Shown: positions 32,025-39,844 of the stretch, in pieces
How positions within the stretch are numbered: position 1 is the first letter of the stretch
Layout: the number at the start of each line of letters is the position of its first letter
Assembly: GCA_964442285.1 (NCBI GenBank)
Contig: CAYTZH010000002.1
Span: 124,001 to 188,000, forward strand
DNA length: 64,000 nucleotides
Source: CAYTZH01 sp964442285
GTDB taxonomy: Bacteria; Myxococcota_A; UBA9160; JAFDET01
Direction: 5' to 3'
The notes under the pieces: model-generated
What the model saw: the letters and a program-made list of their open reading frames with translations, nothing else
The model's database searches: none
Told to the model about the DNA's origin: nothing
Program-made: the position numbers and the translations under genes

Positions 32025-32049
32025 ATGAATTCATGTCATATTTCGTTCA

Positions 32050-32676
32050 ATGTCTTCTCCGGACCCGGAGCTCGGGACCTCCCGGCGGCGGGCGGCGAGC
32101 GAGGAGCGCCGCCAGCGCATCCTCGAGGCGGCGCGGGCCTGCTTCGGCGACCGGGGCTTCGCGGGCGCCACGGTCGAGACGATCGCCGCCCGGGCCGGTG
32201 TCTCCAACGGCCTGCTCTACCAGTTCTTCCGGGGCAAGGAGCACCTGTTCGAGGTGGTGATCGACGGCATCCAGCGGGACTGGCAGCGCGCCATGGTGGC
32301 GGGGGGGCCGGACGCGAAGACCCGCGCCGACGCCCTCGAGGCCATGTTCCGTCAGTCCGTGGCGTTCGCCGCCAGCCATCCCCTGCTGCCGGCGCTGCTC
32401 ACCGGAGACGCGGCCCTGCCCCGAGCCCGCCACCGCGCCGTGGGGCGCCGCCGGGTCGAGGCACACCGCCGCTACGTGGCCGACCTGCTGCGCGCGGGAA
32501 TCGAGGCCGGGGAGTTCCGTTCCGACCTGGACGTGGAGGCCGTGGCCGACGTGATCTGCCAGCTCCAGGTGGACTACTCCACCCGGGCCTATCGCCGGGA
32601 CCCGCTCCATCCGGCCGACCCGGGCCTGGTCGATGCCGCGGTCCGCTTCGTCCGGGACGCCGTGGCCGCGCGCTGA
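32050..32676 (+). CDS. TetR-family transcriptional regulator
   Basis: This is a 208-residue regulator. The HTH reads RRQRILEAARACFGDRGFAG then IAARAGVSNGLLYQFFRGKE, and the C-terminal domain resembles TetR_C groups of fatty acid or aromatic catabolism regulators. The ATG at 32050 is preceded by CATATT seven bases upstream, so this transcript may also be leaderless; an out-of-frame ATG at 32025 is ignored. It is divergent from the amidohydrolase and just upstream of the Rieske oxygenase, both of which may be under its control. Confidence 0.88.
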   Translation: MSSPDPELGTSRRRAASEERRQRILEAARACFGDRGFAGATVETIAARAGVSNGLLYQFFRGKEHLFEVVIDGIQRDWQRAMVAGGPDAKTRADALEAMFRQSVAFAASHPLLPALLTGDAALPRARHRAVGRRRVEAHRRYVADLLRAGIEAGEFRSDLDVEAVADVICQLQVDYSTRAYRRDPLHPADPGLVDAAVRFVRDAVAAR

Positions 32677-32678
32677 AC

Positions 32679-32684
32679 TAGACT
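32679..32684 (+). promoter_or_regulatory. -10 element TAGACT of the Rieske oxygenase gene
   Basis: TAGACT ends six bases before GTG 32691 and overlaps the region just after the TetR stop. A transcript started from it would begin at or next to the GTG. The nine bases TAGACTCGG closely match TATACTCGG at 33764 and 38333. Confidence 0.5.
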
Positions 32685-32690
32685 CGGATC

Positions 32691-33755
32691 GTGGCTCCGC
32701 TCCGGCGCGACGACTTCGACCCCGAAGCGCCCCTCGCGTCGGCGGCGACGCCGCCGTCCTCCTGGTACACGCAAGCGAGCGTCCTCGAGCGCGAGCGCGA
32801 GCGGGTCTTCGCCCCGCGTTGGCAGCTCCTGGGGCCGGCCGAGGGCGTGGCCAGCCCGGGCGACTTCTTCGCCGACGCGGCGGATGAGCCCCTCGTGGCC
32901 GTCTGCGACGAGACCGGGCAGCGGCGCGTGTTCGAGAACGTGTGTCGCCACCACGGCGCCGAGGTGGCGCGGGGCCGCGGTCGCTGCGGGGCGCTGCGCT
33001 GCCCCTACCACGGCTGGACCTACGGTCTGGACGGTCGCCTGCTGCGCGCCCCGGGCGCGCGCAGCCTGGCGGGGGCCGGGGACGTGGCCCTGCCCGAGCG
33101 ACCGGCCGCCGTCTGGGGGCCGCTGCTCCTGGCGGGTCCTCCCGACGCCGCATCCTTCGGTGCGGGGCTCGAACGCCTGGGCGAGCGCCTGGACGGGACC
33201 GGCTGGCAGCGGCTGCGCTTCGCCGAGCGGCGCCGCTACCGGCTGGCCTGCAACTGGAAGGTCTTCGTCGAGAACTACCTGGACGGCGGCTACCACGTGC
33301 CCCACCTGCATCGCGATCTGGGCGGCGGCCTCGAGCTGGCGAGCTACCGGAGCGAGGTGGCCGACGACCACAGCGTGCAGACCGCCCGGGTCCGGGGCTC
33401 GGCCCGCCTGGGCCGTGCCGGCGCCTCCGTCCTGTACGCCTGGATCCATCCCAACCTGATGCTCAACCGCTACGGCCCCGTCCTCGACACCAATCTCGTC
33501 GTGCCCGACGGCCCGGAGCACTGCACCGTGGTGTTCGACTTCTACTTCGATCCGGACCTCGCCGAGCCCGCGGCGCGCGCCAGCATCGCCGAGAGCGAGC
33601 AGGTCCAGGCCGAGGACGTCGCCATCTGCGAGTCGGTGCAGCGGGGGCTCCGTTCGCGCGGATACGAGCGCGGACGCTACGCGCCCGACCACGAGGCGGC
33701 CCTCCTCGCCTTTCACCGCCGTCTGTGGTGGGACCTCTTCGCAGAGGGGGACTGA
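32691..33755 (+). CDS. Rieske non-haem iron oxygenase, alpha subunit
   Basis: This is a 354-residue oxygenase subunit. The Rieske [2Fe-2S] ligands are Cys85-x-His87 (CRHHGAEVA) and Cys104-x2-His107 (CPYHGW). The mononuclear iron site reads LDGGYHVPHLH with His202 and His207. The C-terminal domain has the ring-hydroxylating-oxygenase helix-grip fold. The family hydroxylates or demethylates aromatic or quaternary amine substrates and needs a reductase, which is not encoded nearby. The GTG start follows a -10 element by six bases with no ribosome-binding site. Confidence 0.9.
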   Translation: MAPLRRDDFDPEAPLASAATPPSSWYTQASVLERERERVFAPRWQLLGPAEGVASPGDFFADAADEPLVAVCDETGQRRVFENVCRHHGAEVARGRGRCGALRCPYHGWTYGLDGRLLRAPGARSLAGAGDVALPERPAAVWGPLLLAGPPDAASFGAGLERLGERLDGTGWQRLRFAERRRYRLACNWKVFVENYLDGGYHVPHLHRDLGGGLELASYRSEVADDHSVQTARVRGSARLGRAGASVLYAWIHPNLMLNRYGPVLDTNLVVPDGPEHCTVVFDFYFDPDLAEPAARASIAESEQVQAEDVAICESVQRGLRSRGYERGRYAPDHEAALLAFHRRLWWDLFAEGD

Positions 33756-33763
33756 GGCCCGCG

Positions 33764-33769
33764 TATACT
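33764..33769 (+). promoter_or_regulatory. -10 element TATACT of the methyltransferase gene
   Basis: TATACT lies six bases before GTG 33776. No Shine-Dalgarno sequence fits between. It gives the neighbouring gene its own, apparently leaderless, promoter despite only 20 bases of spacing from the Rieske gene. Confidence 0.5.
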
Positions 33770-33775
33770 CGGTCC

Positions 33776-34456
33776 GTGGATTTCCCCGACGCCGACGCCC
33801 CGGACCTCGACGCCCTCGTTCGGGCCCACACCGAGCCGGGGCGCGCGCCGCTGGTGCCCGAGCTCGCGCTCGGGCTCCTGCGTCCCGAATCGCCCCTGTG
33901 GCGCTCCTTCGGCGACGATCCCGATGCGGGCGAGGTCCACCGCCCCTACTGGGCCTTTGCCTGGGCGGGCGGCCAGGCCCTGGCGCGGCTGGTCCTCGAC
34001 CGACCGGCGCTCGTGGCCGGGCGTCGCGTTCTCGACTTCGGCGCGGGCTGCGGCGTGACGGCCGTGGCGGCCGCCCGGGCCGGGGCCGCGGCGGTCCTGG
34101 CCAGCGACATCGATCCCCGCGCCGGGGCGGCGACCCGGGCCAACGCCGCGGCCAATGGGTTCGCGGTGGACGTCACCAGCGAGGATCTCATCTACGCCGA
34201 GAACCGCGGCTGGGACGTCGTGCTCGCGGGCGACCTCTGGTACGACAGCCGCCTGGCGCGCCACGGGCTGCGCTGGCTGCGGGGTCTGGCCGGGGAGGGG
34301 GTCGACGTGCTCGCCGCCGACCCCGGGCGCGCCTTCACACCGTCGGCGGGGGTGGAGGAGGTGGTGCGCTACCGCGCGCGCAGCGTTCCCGACCTGGAGC
34401 ACCCCGACGTCCGGGAGGTCTCGGTCTACCGGATCGCGGCGGCGTCAGAGGAGTGA
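33776..34456 (+). CDS. class I SAM-dependent methyltransferase
   Basis: This 226-residue protein has motif I VLDFGAGCGVTAVAAARAGA, acidic end of motif II ASDIDPRA, and GWDVVLAGDLWYDSRLARHG in the region corresponding to motif IV. This is like the ETFB-lysine/METTL-type group in bacteria (DUF-type nicotinamide N-methyltransferase-like proteins), so the target could be a protein. The start is GTG 33776, just after TATACT. Its 3' end overlaps the convergent TssBC-like gene by 12 bases. Confidence 0.83.
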   Translation: MDFPDADAPDLDALVRAHTEPGRAPLVPELALGLLRPESPLWRSFGDDPDAGEVHRPYWAFAWAGGQALARLVLDRPALVAGRRVLDFGAGCGVTAVAAARAGAAAVLASDIDPRAGAATRANAAANGFAVDVTSEDLIYAENRGWDVVLAGDLWYDSRLARHGLRWLRGLAGEGVDVLAADPGRAFTPSAGVEEVVRYRARSVPDLEHPDVREVSVYRIAAASEE

Positions 34457-35905
34457 CGTCCCCGACACCGACTGAAGACAGGGCACCCGGGCCGTGTCCG
34501 TGTGGCGGATCCCGGCCACCGGCACGAGCCCATGCTCGACCAGGCGCTTCAGCTCCGACTCGCTGAGCTCGCGCTGGGTGGGGCCGATCGCGGTGCCCGC
34601 CGGCGTCACGTGCACGCGCAGGTCCGGCAGGTCGACGACCGGAGGCAGGCCGCGCAGGGAGCCGCTCCCGGCCACCGCGCCCAGGGCCGCGCCGGCGAGG
34701 GCCAGGGCCGCGCTCTCCCACAGGCACGGGCCCTCCGCGTCCCCGAGCTCCTCGAAGTCGAAGTGCTCGAGGGGCAGGGTCTGTTCGCCGAAGGGCAGGC
34801 GGGAGAGCAGGCGCGGGCAGGCGAGGGCGACCCGGTCCGCGCCGGGCAGCTCGCGGAGCGCACCCCAGACCTCGCCGCCCCCGGGCTCGACGCGCTCGCC
34901 CAGGCCGGCCAGGTCCGTGCCCGCATCGGCCAGCAGCGGGGCCTCCGCCAGGCTGGCGTAGAGCGAGAGCGCGCCGAAGAGCGCCGCGCCCAGGGCGTCC
35001 GCCCCGACGGCGTAGTCGCACGCGATCAGGCCGAAGGGCGAGCCGCCCGGGGTGCGGAGCTCGCCCTCGACGGCCAGCCGATGGAACGCCGTGCGACGCG
35101 GATCGTCGTCGGCCGCCCGGAGCTCCGCCAGCAGGTCCTCGACCCCCAGGTCGAGCACGCGGATGCGGAGCCCGGCGCCGGTCTCGGCGCCGAGGACGAG
35201 GCGGCGCAGGGCGCGCCAACGCGCCTCCAGGGCGGCGAGCGCCGGGTGGTGGAGGACCGCGCGCAGCCGCTCGGCCAGGGCGGCGTCGATGGCCGCCCGC
35301 CAGCGGTCCTGGGCGGCGTAGTCGGTGCGGTCGGCGGCCGCCGCTCCGATCTCCTCGATCAGGCGTGCCAGGGCGCTGTCCAGCTCCGCTGAGGCGCTGC
35401 GGGGCGCCGCGGCCCGCGGGGCTTCGGAGCCCTCGCCGCCGAGGATGCTGTCCAGCAGGTCGGCGTTCGAGGCGGGCGGGGAGGGCGCGGTCTCCTCGGC
35501 GGCGGCGGACGACGGGTCCGTCAGCGCGACCCCGGCCTCGGCGAGGCAGGCGCGCATGCGTTCCGGGTCGCCCACGGCCTCGCGGGCCTCGTGCAGCCGG
35601 GCGAGCCCCGGCAGTCGCTCCACCAGGGCGTCGGGCTCGAAATCTGCCCAGCACGTGAACGTGACCCGCTCCGCGAAGGGGAGCTCCAGCGCGACGCTCG
35701 GTGCCAGGCGTCGCACGAGCGTGTCGAAGGAGTCGCGGTCGACGTCGTGGAGCACCTTCTCGGCCAGGCGGGCCTCGAGGCCGGGCTGGCCGCTGCGCCC
35801 CGAGAAGTCGCCGAGGACGCCGAGCACGAAGGCGCCCGCTTCCCGGGCGCGCCCGCGTTCTGCGGGGCCTCCCGATACCGAGAGTCGGACGTCGTGGCGG
35901 GACAT
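34445..35905 (-). CDS. TssB-TssC-like fused sheath protein (T6SS-related)
   Basis: This is a 486-residue protein. Residues 1 to about 110 resemble TssB: GVLGDFSGRSGQPG and DRDSFDTLVRRLAPSVALELPF parallel MSDLSGHQKDKP and DRDNFDDVVKSMKPRLAFRV of the tssB gene at 47170. A linker rich in Ala/Ser/Pro follows. From about residue 190 it resembles TssC: LEARWRALRRLVLGAETG matches LEASWRGLNKLVMGTETG of tssC, and FGLIACDYAVG matches FGTLVGDYEFG. The TssC part is shorter than a full TssC. It may cap, adapt or replace part of the sheath. ATG 35905 has GGAG upstream and a TACAAT -10 at 35939. Confidence 0.8.
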   Translation of the reverse strand: MSRHDVRLSVSGGPAERGRAREAGAFVLGVLGDFSGRSGQPGLEARLAEKVLHDVDRDSFDTLVRRLAPSVALELPFAERVTFTCWADFEPDALVERLPGLARLHEAREAVGDPERMRACLAEAGVALTDPSSAAAEETAPSPPASNADLLDSILGGEGSEAPRAAAPRSASAELDSALARLIEEIGAAAADRTDYAAQDRWRAAIDAALAERLRAVLHHPALAALEARWRALRRLVLGAETGAGLRIRVLDLGVEDLLAELRAADDDPRRTAFHRLAVEGELRTPGGSPFGLIACDYAVGADALGAALFGALSLYASLAEAPLLADAGTDLAGLGERVEPGGGEVWGALRELPGADRVALACPRLLSRLPFGEQTLPLEHFDFEELGDAEGPCLWESAALALAGAALGAVAGSGSLRGLPPVVDLPDLRVHVTPAGTAIGPTQRELSESELKRLVEHGLVPVAGIRHTDTARVPCLQSVSGTSLL

Positions 35906-35938
35906 GCGGGGCTCCGATCGAATCCTTCGTCCATCGCC

Positions 35939-35944
35939 ATTGTA
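35939..35944 (-). promoter_or_regulatory. -10 element TACAAT of the TssBC-like gene
   Basis: On the minus strand TACAAT lies 33 bases before the ATG at 35905, leaving a short leader with a GGAG ribosome-binding site. It is back to back with the FHA gene promoter at 35969, with 24 bases between the two hexamers. Confidence 0.4.
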
Positions 35945-35968
35945 CCGACCTCGCCCGGAGGGTTGGTC

Positions 35969-35974
35969 TAGACT
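35969..35974 (+). promoter_or_regulatory. -10 element TAGACT of the FHA-DUF4123 gene
   Basis: TAGACT ends eight bases before ATG 35983. The spacer holds no Shine-Dalgarno sequence, so the transcript is predicted to be leaderless or to have at most two leading bases. Confidence 0.45.
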
Positions 35975-35982
35975 CTCGCGCG

Positions 35983-37155
35983 ATGTCCGCGCGCTACCTG
36001 CTCCGGGTGGAGGCCGGTCCGACGGGCTCGGCGGCGACCGGATTCGCGCTCGTGCAGCCGGGCCGGCCCCTGCGCGTGGGCCGGGATCCGGGCTGCGAGC
36101 TGGTGCTCCACGATCCCCGGGCCTCCCGCGTCCACTGCCAGCTCTCCTGGGACGGCACCCAGTGCGTGCTCCGCGACCTCGGCAGCTCGAACGGCACGCT
36201 CGTGAACGAGCAGCCGGTCCAGGAGGCGATCCTGCGGCCGGGGGACCAGATCGTGGTGGGGGACTCGCGGCTGACGCTGCAGCCGCTGGCGCCGTCGCCC
36301 GCGGCGGCGCCGCCTCCGTCCCCGCCGCGGACCGGGCCCCGCCCGATCGGCCGGGACGTCGGGGGACCTGCGGTCCCGCTCACGCAGCCGGCAGCGGCGC
36401 CCCAGGCGCCGGCAGCGGGAACGGCGGTGCCCCAGGCGCCGGCAGCGGGAGCGGCGGTGCCCGAGGCGCCGGCAGCGGGAGCGGCGGTGCCCGAGGCGCC
36501 GGCAGCGACGCCGGCTCTGGAGGCACCGGCCTCGGAGCCGCGGGAGGCCGACGAGCCTCCGCCGGGCCCGGTGCGCATCTGCCGCAGCGTGTCGCCCATC
36601 ACGCCTCGTCCCGAGCCGATGTCGCCCGAGCCCGGCTCGCTCCATCACGCCCTCGCCCGCGCCATGCCCGCGAAGGGCCTCTACGCGCTCGTCGACGGGG
36701 CCGGCGACGAGCAGCTCCCCTTCCGCTGCGCCGCGCTGGGCTTCGAGGTCTACACGCTCTTCGAGGGGGCCTGGGCCGAGGGCCTGGCCCACGTCGGCCC
36801 GTGTCTCGTGGCGTTGGACGAGCCGGCGCTCCTGCTGCCGTACTGGCTGGAGGGCTTCGGCCAGAACGTCGGCGTCCTGCTGGAGAGCGACGCGGCGTTC
36901 GAGGACCTCCATCGCCACCTGCGGGAGATCTTCGTGGTGACCGACGAGACCGACCAGGAGTTCTTCTTCCGCTACTACGATCCGCGGGTCTTCCGCACCT
37001 TCCTGCCCACCTGCACGCCCGAGCAGCTGGTGGAGTTCTTCGGGCCGGTCACGCGCTGGTTCCTCGACGACGAGAAGATCGAGGGGTACCGGACCTACGC
37101 GCTCGAGGGCGCCCGGGTCGTGGGCGAAGAGATCGTTCCGAAGCCCCCCGGCTAG
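35983..37155 (+). CDS. FHA domain fused to DUF4123 (T6SS effector adaptor)
   Basis: This is a 390-residue protein. Residues 1-100 form an FHA phosphothreonine-binding domain: LRVGRDPGCELVLHDPRASR, VHCQLSWDG and DLGSSNGTLVN. An Ala/Pro-rich linker with ten-residue repeats fills residues 105-200. Residues 225-390 are a DUF4123 domain (GLYALVDGAGDE to FFFRYYDPRVFRTFLPTC). DUF4123 proteins (Tap/TEC) load effectors onto VgrG in T6SS. The FHA part would let phosphorylation guide this step, though no kinase gene is in the window. It is divergent from the TssBC-like gene. Confidence 0.87.
   Translation: MSARYLLRVEAGPTGSAATGFALVQPGRPLRVGRDPGCELVLHDPRASRVHCQLSWDGTQCVLRDLGSSNGTLVNEQPVQEAILRPGDQIVVGDSRLTLQPLAPSPAAAPPPSPPRTGPRPIGRDVGGPAVPLTQPAAAPQAPAAGTAVPQAPAAGAAVPEAPAAGAAVPEAPAATPALEAPASEPREADEPPPGPVRICRSVSPITPRPEPMSPEPGSLHHALARAMPAKGLYALVDGAGDEQLPFRCAALGFEVYTLFEGAWAEGLAHVGPCLVALDEPALLLPYWLEGFGQNVGVLLESDAAFEDLHRHLREIFVVTDETDQEFFFRYYDPRVFRTFLPTCTPEQLVEFFGPVTRWFLDDEKIEGYRTYALEGARVVGEEIVPKPPG
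36401..36507 (+). repeat. 30-bp tandem repeat in the FHA-DUF4123 linker
   Basis: Three full 30-base units (36401-36430, 36431-36460, 36461-36490) and a partial fourth encode the ten-residue repeat QAPAAGTAVP or EAPAAGAAVP. The repeats lengthen a flexible Ala/Pro hinge between the two domains. Confidence 0.85.
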
Positions 37156-37164
37156 CCGGAGACC

Positions 37165-38262
37165 TCAGTCCGTCACGCGATGGGTGGGTACGGGCGGCGG
37201 AGGGCGAAACGCCTGGCCGCCGCCGTCGAGCACGTCGAGGCCCTGCCGGTCGCACCACGCCATGAGCTGCTCCTGCAGGGACAGGTGGAAGCGCTGGGGA
37301 TCGGCCTCGATGCGCAGGTTCACCACCAGGTCGAGGCGGGCCGACGCCTCCTCCGCCCGCTGCACCATCTCGGGCTCCGCCCGACCCACCAGGCTGATCG
37401 CCGCCGAGCGCCGGTCGCCCCGCAGCAGGAGCTTGCCGTGGGCGATCTCGAAGTCGCTGGCCAGGTCGGCGTGCAGCGCCTGGCCCAGATCGGCCAGGGC
37501 GGCGTCCACCTCCAGCGGCGCGGGCGCGCCCAGCTCGAGGTGGCAGTTGAGCCAGCCGAGCTCGGCCTCGGCCTCGGCGTAGGCGGCATAGTCCAGGTCG
37601 GCGAGCAGCCGCGGAGAGGCCGGGCGCGGCTGCGCGAGCAGCGCCAGCCAGTCCTCGAAGCCCGTGCCGTCGCGGGACGACATGGCCAGGCGCGGCACGT
37701 CCGGAAAGCGCTCGGCCAGGTGGCGGTCGAGCTCGGCGCGGTCCGCGGCGTCGAGCCGATCCAGCTTGCTCACCACCAGGGCGTCGGCCTCCTGCTGCTG
37801 CAGGCCGAAGAGCCAGGTCACCTTCTCCGAGAGGCCCACCGGCCCCCGCCCCCCCAGCATGGCCAGGGCGCGCTCCGGGTCCACGAGCACGCTGAACGGC
37901 GCCACCTCGAAGCGGTCGGGGTGGAAGCGCGCCAGGGGCTCGATCACGGTGGCCACCAGGTCCGTGCAGCTCCCCACCGGCTCGGCCAGCAGGATCTCGG
38001 GACGCGCCTCGGCCAGCAGGTGGTCGGCGCGGGCGAGGAAGTCGTCGAAGCGGCAGCAGAAGCAGCCGCCGGCCACCTCGTCGACCGGGATCCCGGCGGC
38101 GGCGAAGCGCGCGGTGTCGACCAGGCCTTCCGCCTGGTCGTTGGCGATCACGCCCACGCGGCGGCCCTCGCTCCGGTAGTGCTCCGCCAGACGCAGGAGC
38201 GCGGTCGTCTTCCCGGCGCCGAGGAAGCCGCCCACCACGATCAGTCGCGTCGCTGCGTCCAC
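37165..38262 (-). CDS. CobW/G3E-family GTPase
   Basis: This is a 365-residue G3E P-loop GTPase. Walker A GGFLGAGKTT spans residues 11-20, the metal-binding GGCFCC spans residues 65-70, and the guanine-specificity motif is VVSKLDRLD. The C-terminal CobW_C region differs from typical members. COG0523 proteins insert zinc or other metals into client enzymes. No zinc-responsive site or cofactor gene is adjacent; its position between the T6SS adaptor and a methyltransferase gives no clear client. The GTG start is seven bases after a TAGGGT element on the minus strand. Confidence 0.88.
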   Translation of the reverse strand: MDAATRLIVVGGFLGAGKTTALLRLAEHYRSEGRRVGVIANDQAEGLVDTARFAAAGIPVDEVAGGCFCCRFDDFLARADHLLAEARPEILLAEPVGSCTDLVATVIEPLARFHPDRFEVAPFSVLVDPERALAMLGGRGPVGLSEKVTWLFGLQQQEADALVVSKLDRLDAADRAELDRHLAERFPDVPRLAMSSRDGTGFEDWLALLAQPRPASPRLLADLDYAAYAEAEAELGWLNCHLELGAPAPLEVDAALADLGQALHADLASDFEIAHGKLLLRGDRRSAAISLVGRAEPEMVQRAEEASARLDLVVNLRIEADPQRFHLSLQEQLMAWCDRQGLDVLDGGGQAFRPPPPVPTHRVTD

Positions 38263-38269
38263 GACCCGA

Positions 38270-38275
38270 ACCCTA
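38270..38275 (-). promoter_or_regulatory. -10-like element of the CobW gene
   Basis: On the minus strand TAGGGT is followed by TCGGGTC and then GTG 38262, the same geometry as TAGACTCGGATC-GTG at the Rieske gene, though the hexamer matches the consensus at only four of six positions. Confidence 0.35.
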
Positions 38276-38332
38276 GCCCAGGCGAGGGTGGAGCCCTGTG
38301 CGGTGGGTCACCGGAGCGGATCGGCCCACCGG

Positions 38333-38338
38333 TATACT
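38333..38338 (+). promoter_or_regulatory. -10 element TATACT of the first NPPF methyltransferase gene
   Basis: TATACT ends seven bases before ATG 38346, with TATACTCGG identical to the element at 33764. No ribosome-binding site is seen between. Confidence 0.5.
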
Positions 38339-38345
38339 CGGCGCC

Positions 38346-39842
38346 ATGGGTACACAAGCCGAGCAGGGTCCCCTGAACCTCGATCCCGGATTCGTCGCCG
38401 CCGTGCGCGAGCGCCTCGACGCCGCCGGCTTCGACGAGGCCGGCGTGTTGGGGCGCCTGCAGACGCCCGACAGCGTGCGCGTGGACGAGAAGTCGCTGCC
38501 GCGGCTCCTGCGCCTCACCGCCGAGGGCACGCCCCTCGACGTCTTCATCGAGCTCTTCCTCCTGGGCACGTCGGTGCCCTCGGACGCCGCGGCCCGGGCC
38601 GTCGCGCCGACCCCGCTGGCCGACTGGTGCGACGGCGGCCTGCTCGCCGAGGCGGCGGGCGCGGTGACCGCGCCGCTGCGCATGGCGCCCCAGCAGGGCT
38701 TCCGGGTCGTCTTCGATCCTCCGGTCAACCGGGTGGCGGGTCCGCCCGCCCCCGACCGGGTGCCGGGCCCGGGGCGGATCACCATGGACCTCCTGCACGC
38801 AACGGTGCGGCGGCCGGTGGGCCGGGTCCTCGACCTGGGCACCGGCCCCGGCGTGCAGGGACTCGCGTGCAGCCGCCACGCCGAGCAGGTGGTGAGCACG
38901 GACGTGAACCCGCGCGCCCTGAACCTGGCCGCGTTCAACGCCGCGCTGAACGGCGTGGAGCACCTGGAGGTGCGGGAGGGCAGCCTCTTCGATCCGGTGG
39001 CCGGCGAGCGCTTCGACCTGGTCGTGGTGAACCCGCCCTTCGCGATCTCGCCCGACTCCCGCTTCGTCTATCGCGATGGCGGGACCGAGGGCGACGGCTT
39101 CGTCCGGGGCCTGGTGGCCGAGGTGGGCGCCTACTTGGAAGCGGGCGGACTGTGCCAGATGACGGCCCAGTGGGCCCAGCTGCGTGGCCAGCCCTGGCCC
39201 GAGCGGCTGGCGGGCTGGGTCGAGGGCACGGGCTGTGACGCCTGGGTGATCGAGCTCGCGAGCCAGCGTCCCGAGGTCTACGCGGCCAACTGGATCCGCG
39301 AGAGCGAGCGGCTCGACGAGGAGGCCTACCGCGCCCGCTGGGAGGAGTGGATGGCCTACTTCGACGCGGCGGGCATCGAGTCCATCAGCACCGGCCTGAT
39401 CACCCTGCGCCGCGCCTCGGAGCGCCCGAACCGCTTCTGGACCCTCGGCGGCGTGGACGGCCTGGACGGGTCCGCGGGCGGGGCGATCGAGCGGGGTCTG
39501 GCCGCGCGCGATCGCCTCCACGGCCAGGCGCCGGCCGACCTGGCCCGCAGCCTCCGGCCTCGGATCGCGCCGGGCGTGCGGCTCGACACCGTCAACGAGA
39601 GCGATGGCGGGGGCTGGCGCACCCGCGTCGGCATCCTGCGCCAGACCCGCGGCCTCCAGGCCGGGGCCGAGCTGGATCCCAGCGTGGCCCAGCTCGTCGG
39701 CCTCTGCGACGGCGCGCGATCGCTCTCCGATCTCGCCGCGGCGGTCACCGGCGCCGAGGGCGACGCCCTCCGCACGGCGGCCGAGAGCCTCGTGCCGGTG
39801 GTGGTGGGCCTGATCGAGCGGGGGTTCCTGGAGCTGGACTGA
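38346..39842 (+). CDS. NPPF-type SAM methyltransferase (PrmC/HemK-like), paralogue 1
   Basis: This is a 498-residue protein with three regions. An N-terminal winged-helix-like region (about residues 10-150) ends before a Rossmann methyltransferase core with VLDLGTGPGVQGLACSRHA (SAM-binding), TDVNPRALNLAAFNAALNG and the catalytic NPPF at residues 229-232. A C-terminal domain follows (residues 350-498) with SVAQLVGLCDGARSLSDLAA. NPPF marks enzymes that methylate a planar amide or amine nitrogen, such as glutamine in proteins or adenine in nucleic acid. A paralogue with the same layout is at 44304. It directly abuts the Rhs immunity gene. Confidence 0.85.
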   Translation: MGTQAEQGPLNLDPGFVAAVRERLDAAGFDEAGVLGRLQTPDSVRVDEKSLPRLLRLTAEGTPLDVFIELFLLGTSVPSDAAARAVAPTPLADWCDGGLLAEAAGAVTAPLRMAPQQGFRVVFDPPVNRVAGPPAPDRVPGPGRITMDLLHATVRRPVGRVLDLGTGPGVQGLACSRHAEQVVSTDVNPRALNLAAFNAALNGVEHLEVREGSLFDPVAGERFDLVVVNPPFAISPDSRFVYRDGGTEGDGFVRGLVAEVGAYLEAGGLCQMTAQWAQLRGQPWPERLAGWVEGTGCDAWVIELASQRPEVYAANWIRESERLDEEAYRARWEEWMAYFDAAGIESISTGLITLRRASERPNRFWTLGGVDGLDGSAGGAIERGLAARDRLHGQAPADLARSLRPRIAPGVRLDTVNESDGGGWRTRVGILRQTRGLQAGAELDPSVAQLVGLCDGARSLSDLAAAVTGAEGDALRTAAESLVPVVVGLIERGFLELD

Positions 39843-39844
39843 GG

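Noticed and set aside
32025..32681. ATG at 32025 as a start for a different protein on the plus strand
   Set aside because: Its frame gives a Gly/Pro/Arg-rich shadow, while ATG 32050 gives a complete TetR with HTH; the ATG at 32025 belongs to the palindrome.
34445..35905. The TssBC-like gene as an assembly or pseudogene artefact
   Set aside because: It is one uninterrupted frame with its own promoter-like element and ribosome-binding site, and its motifs are diverged from tssB and tssC rather than copied.
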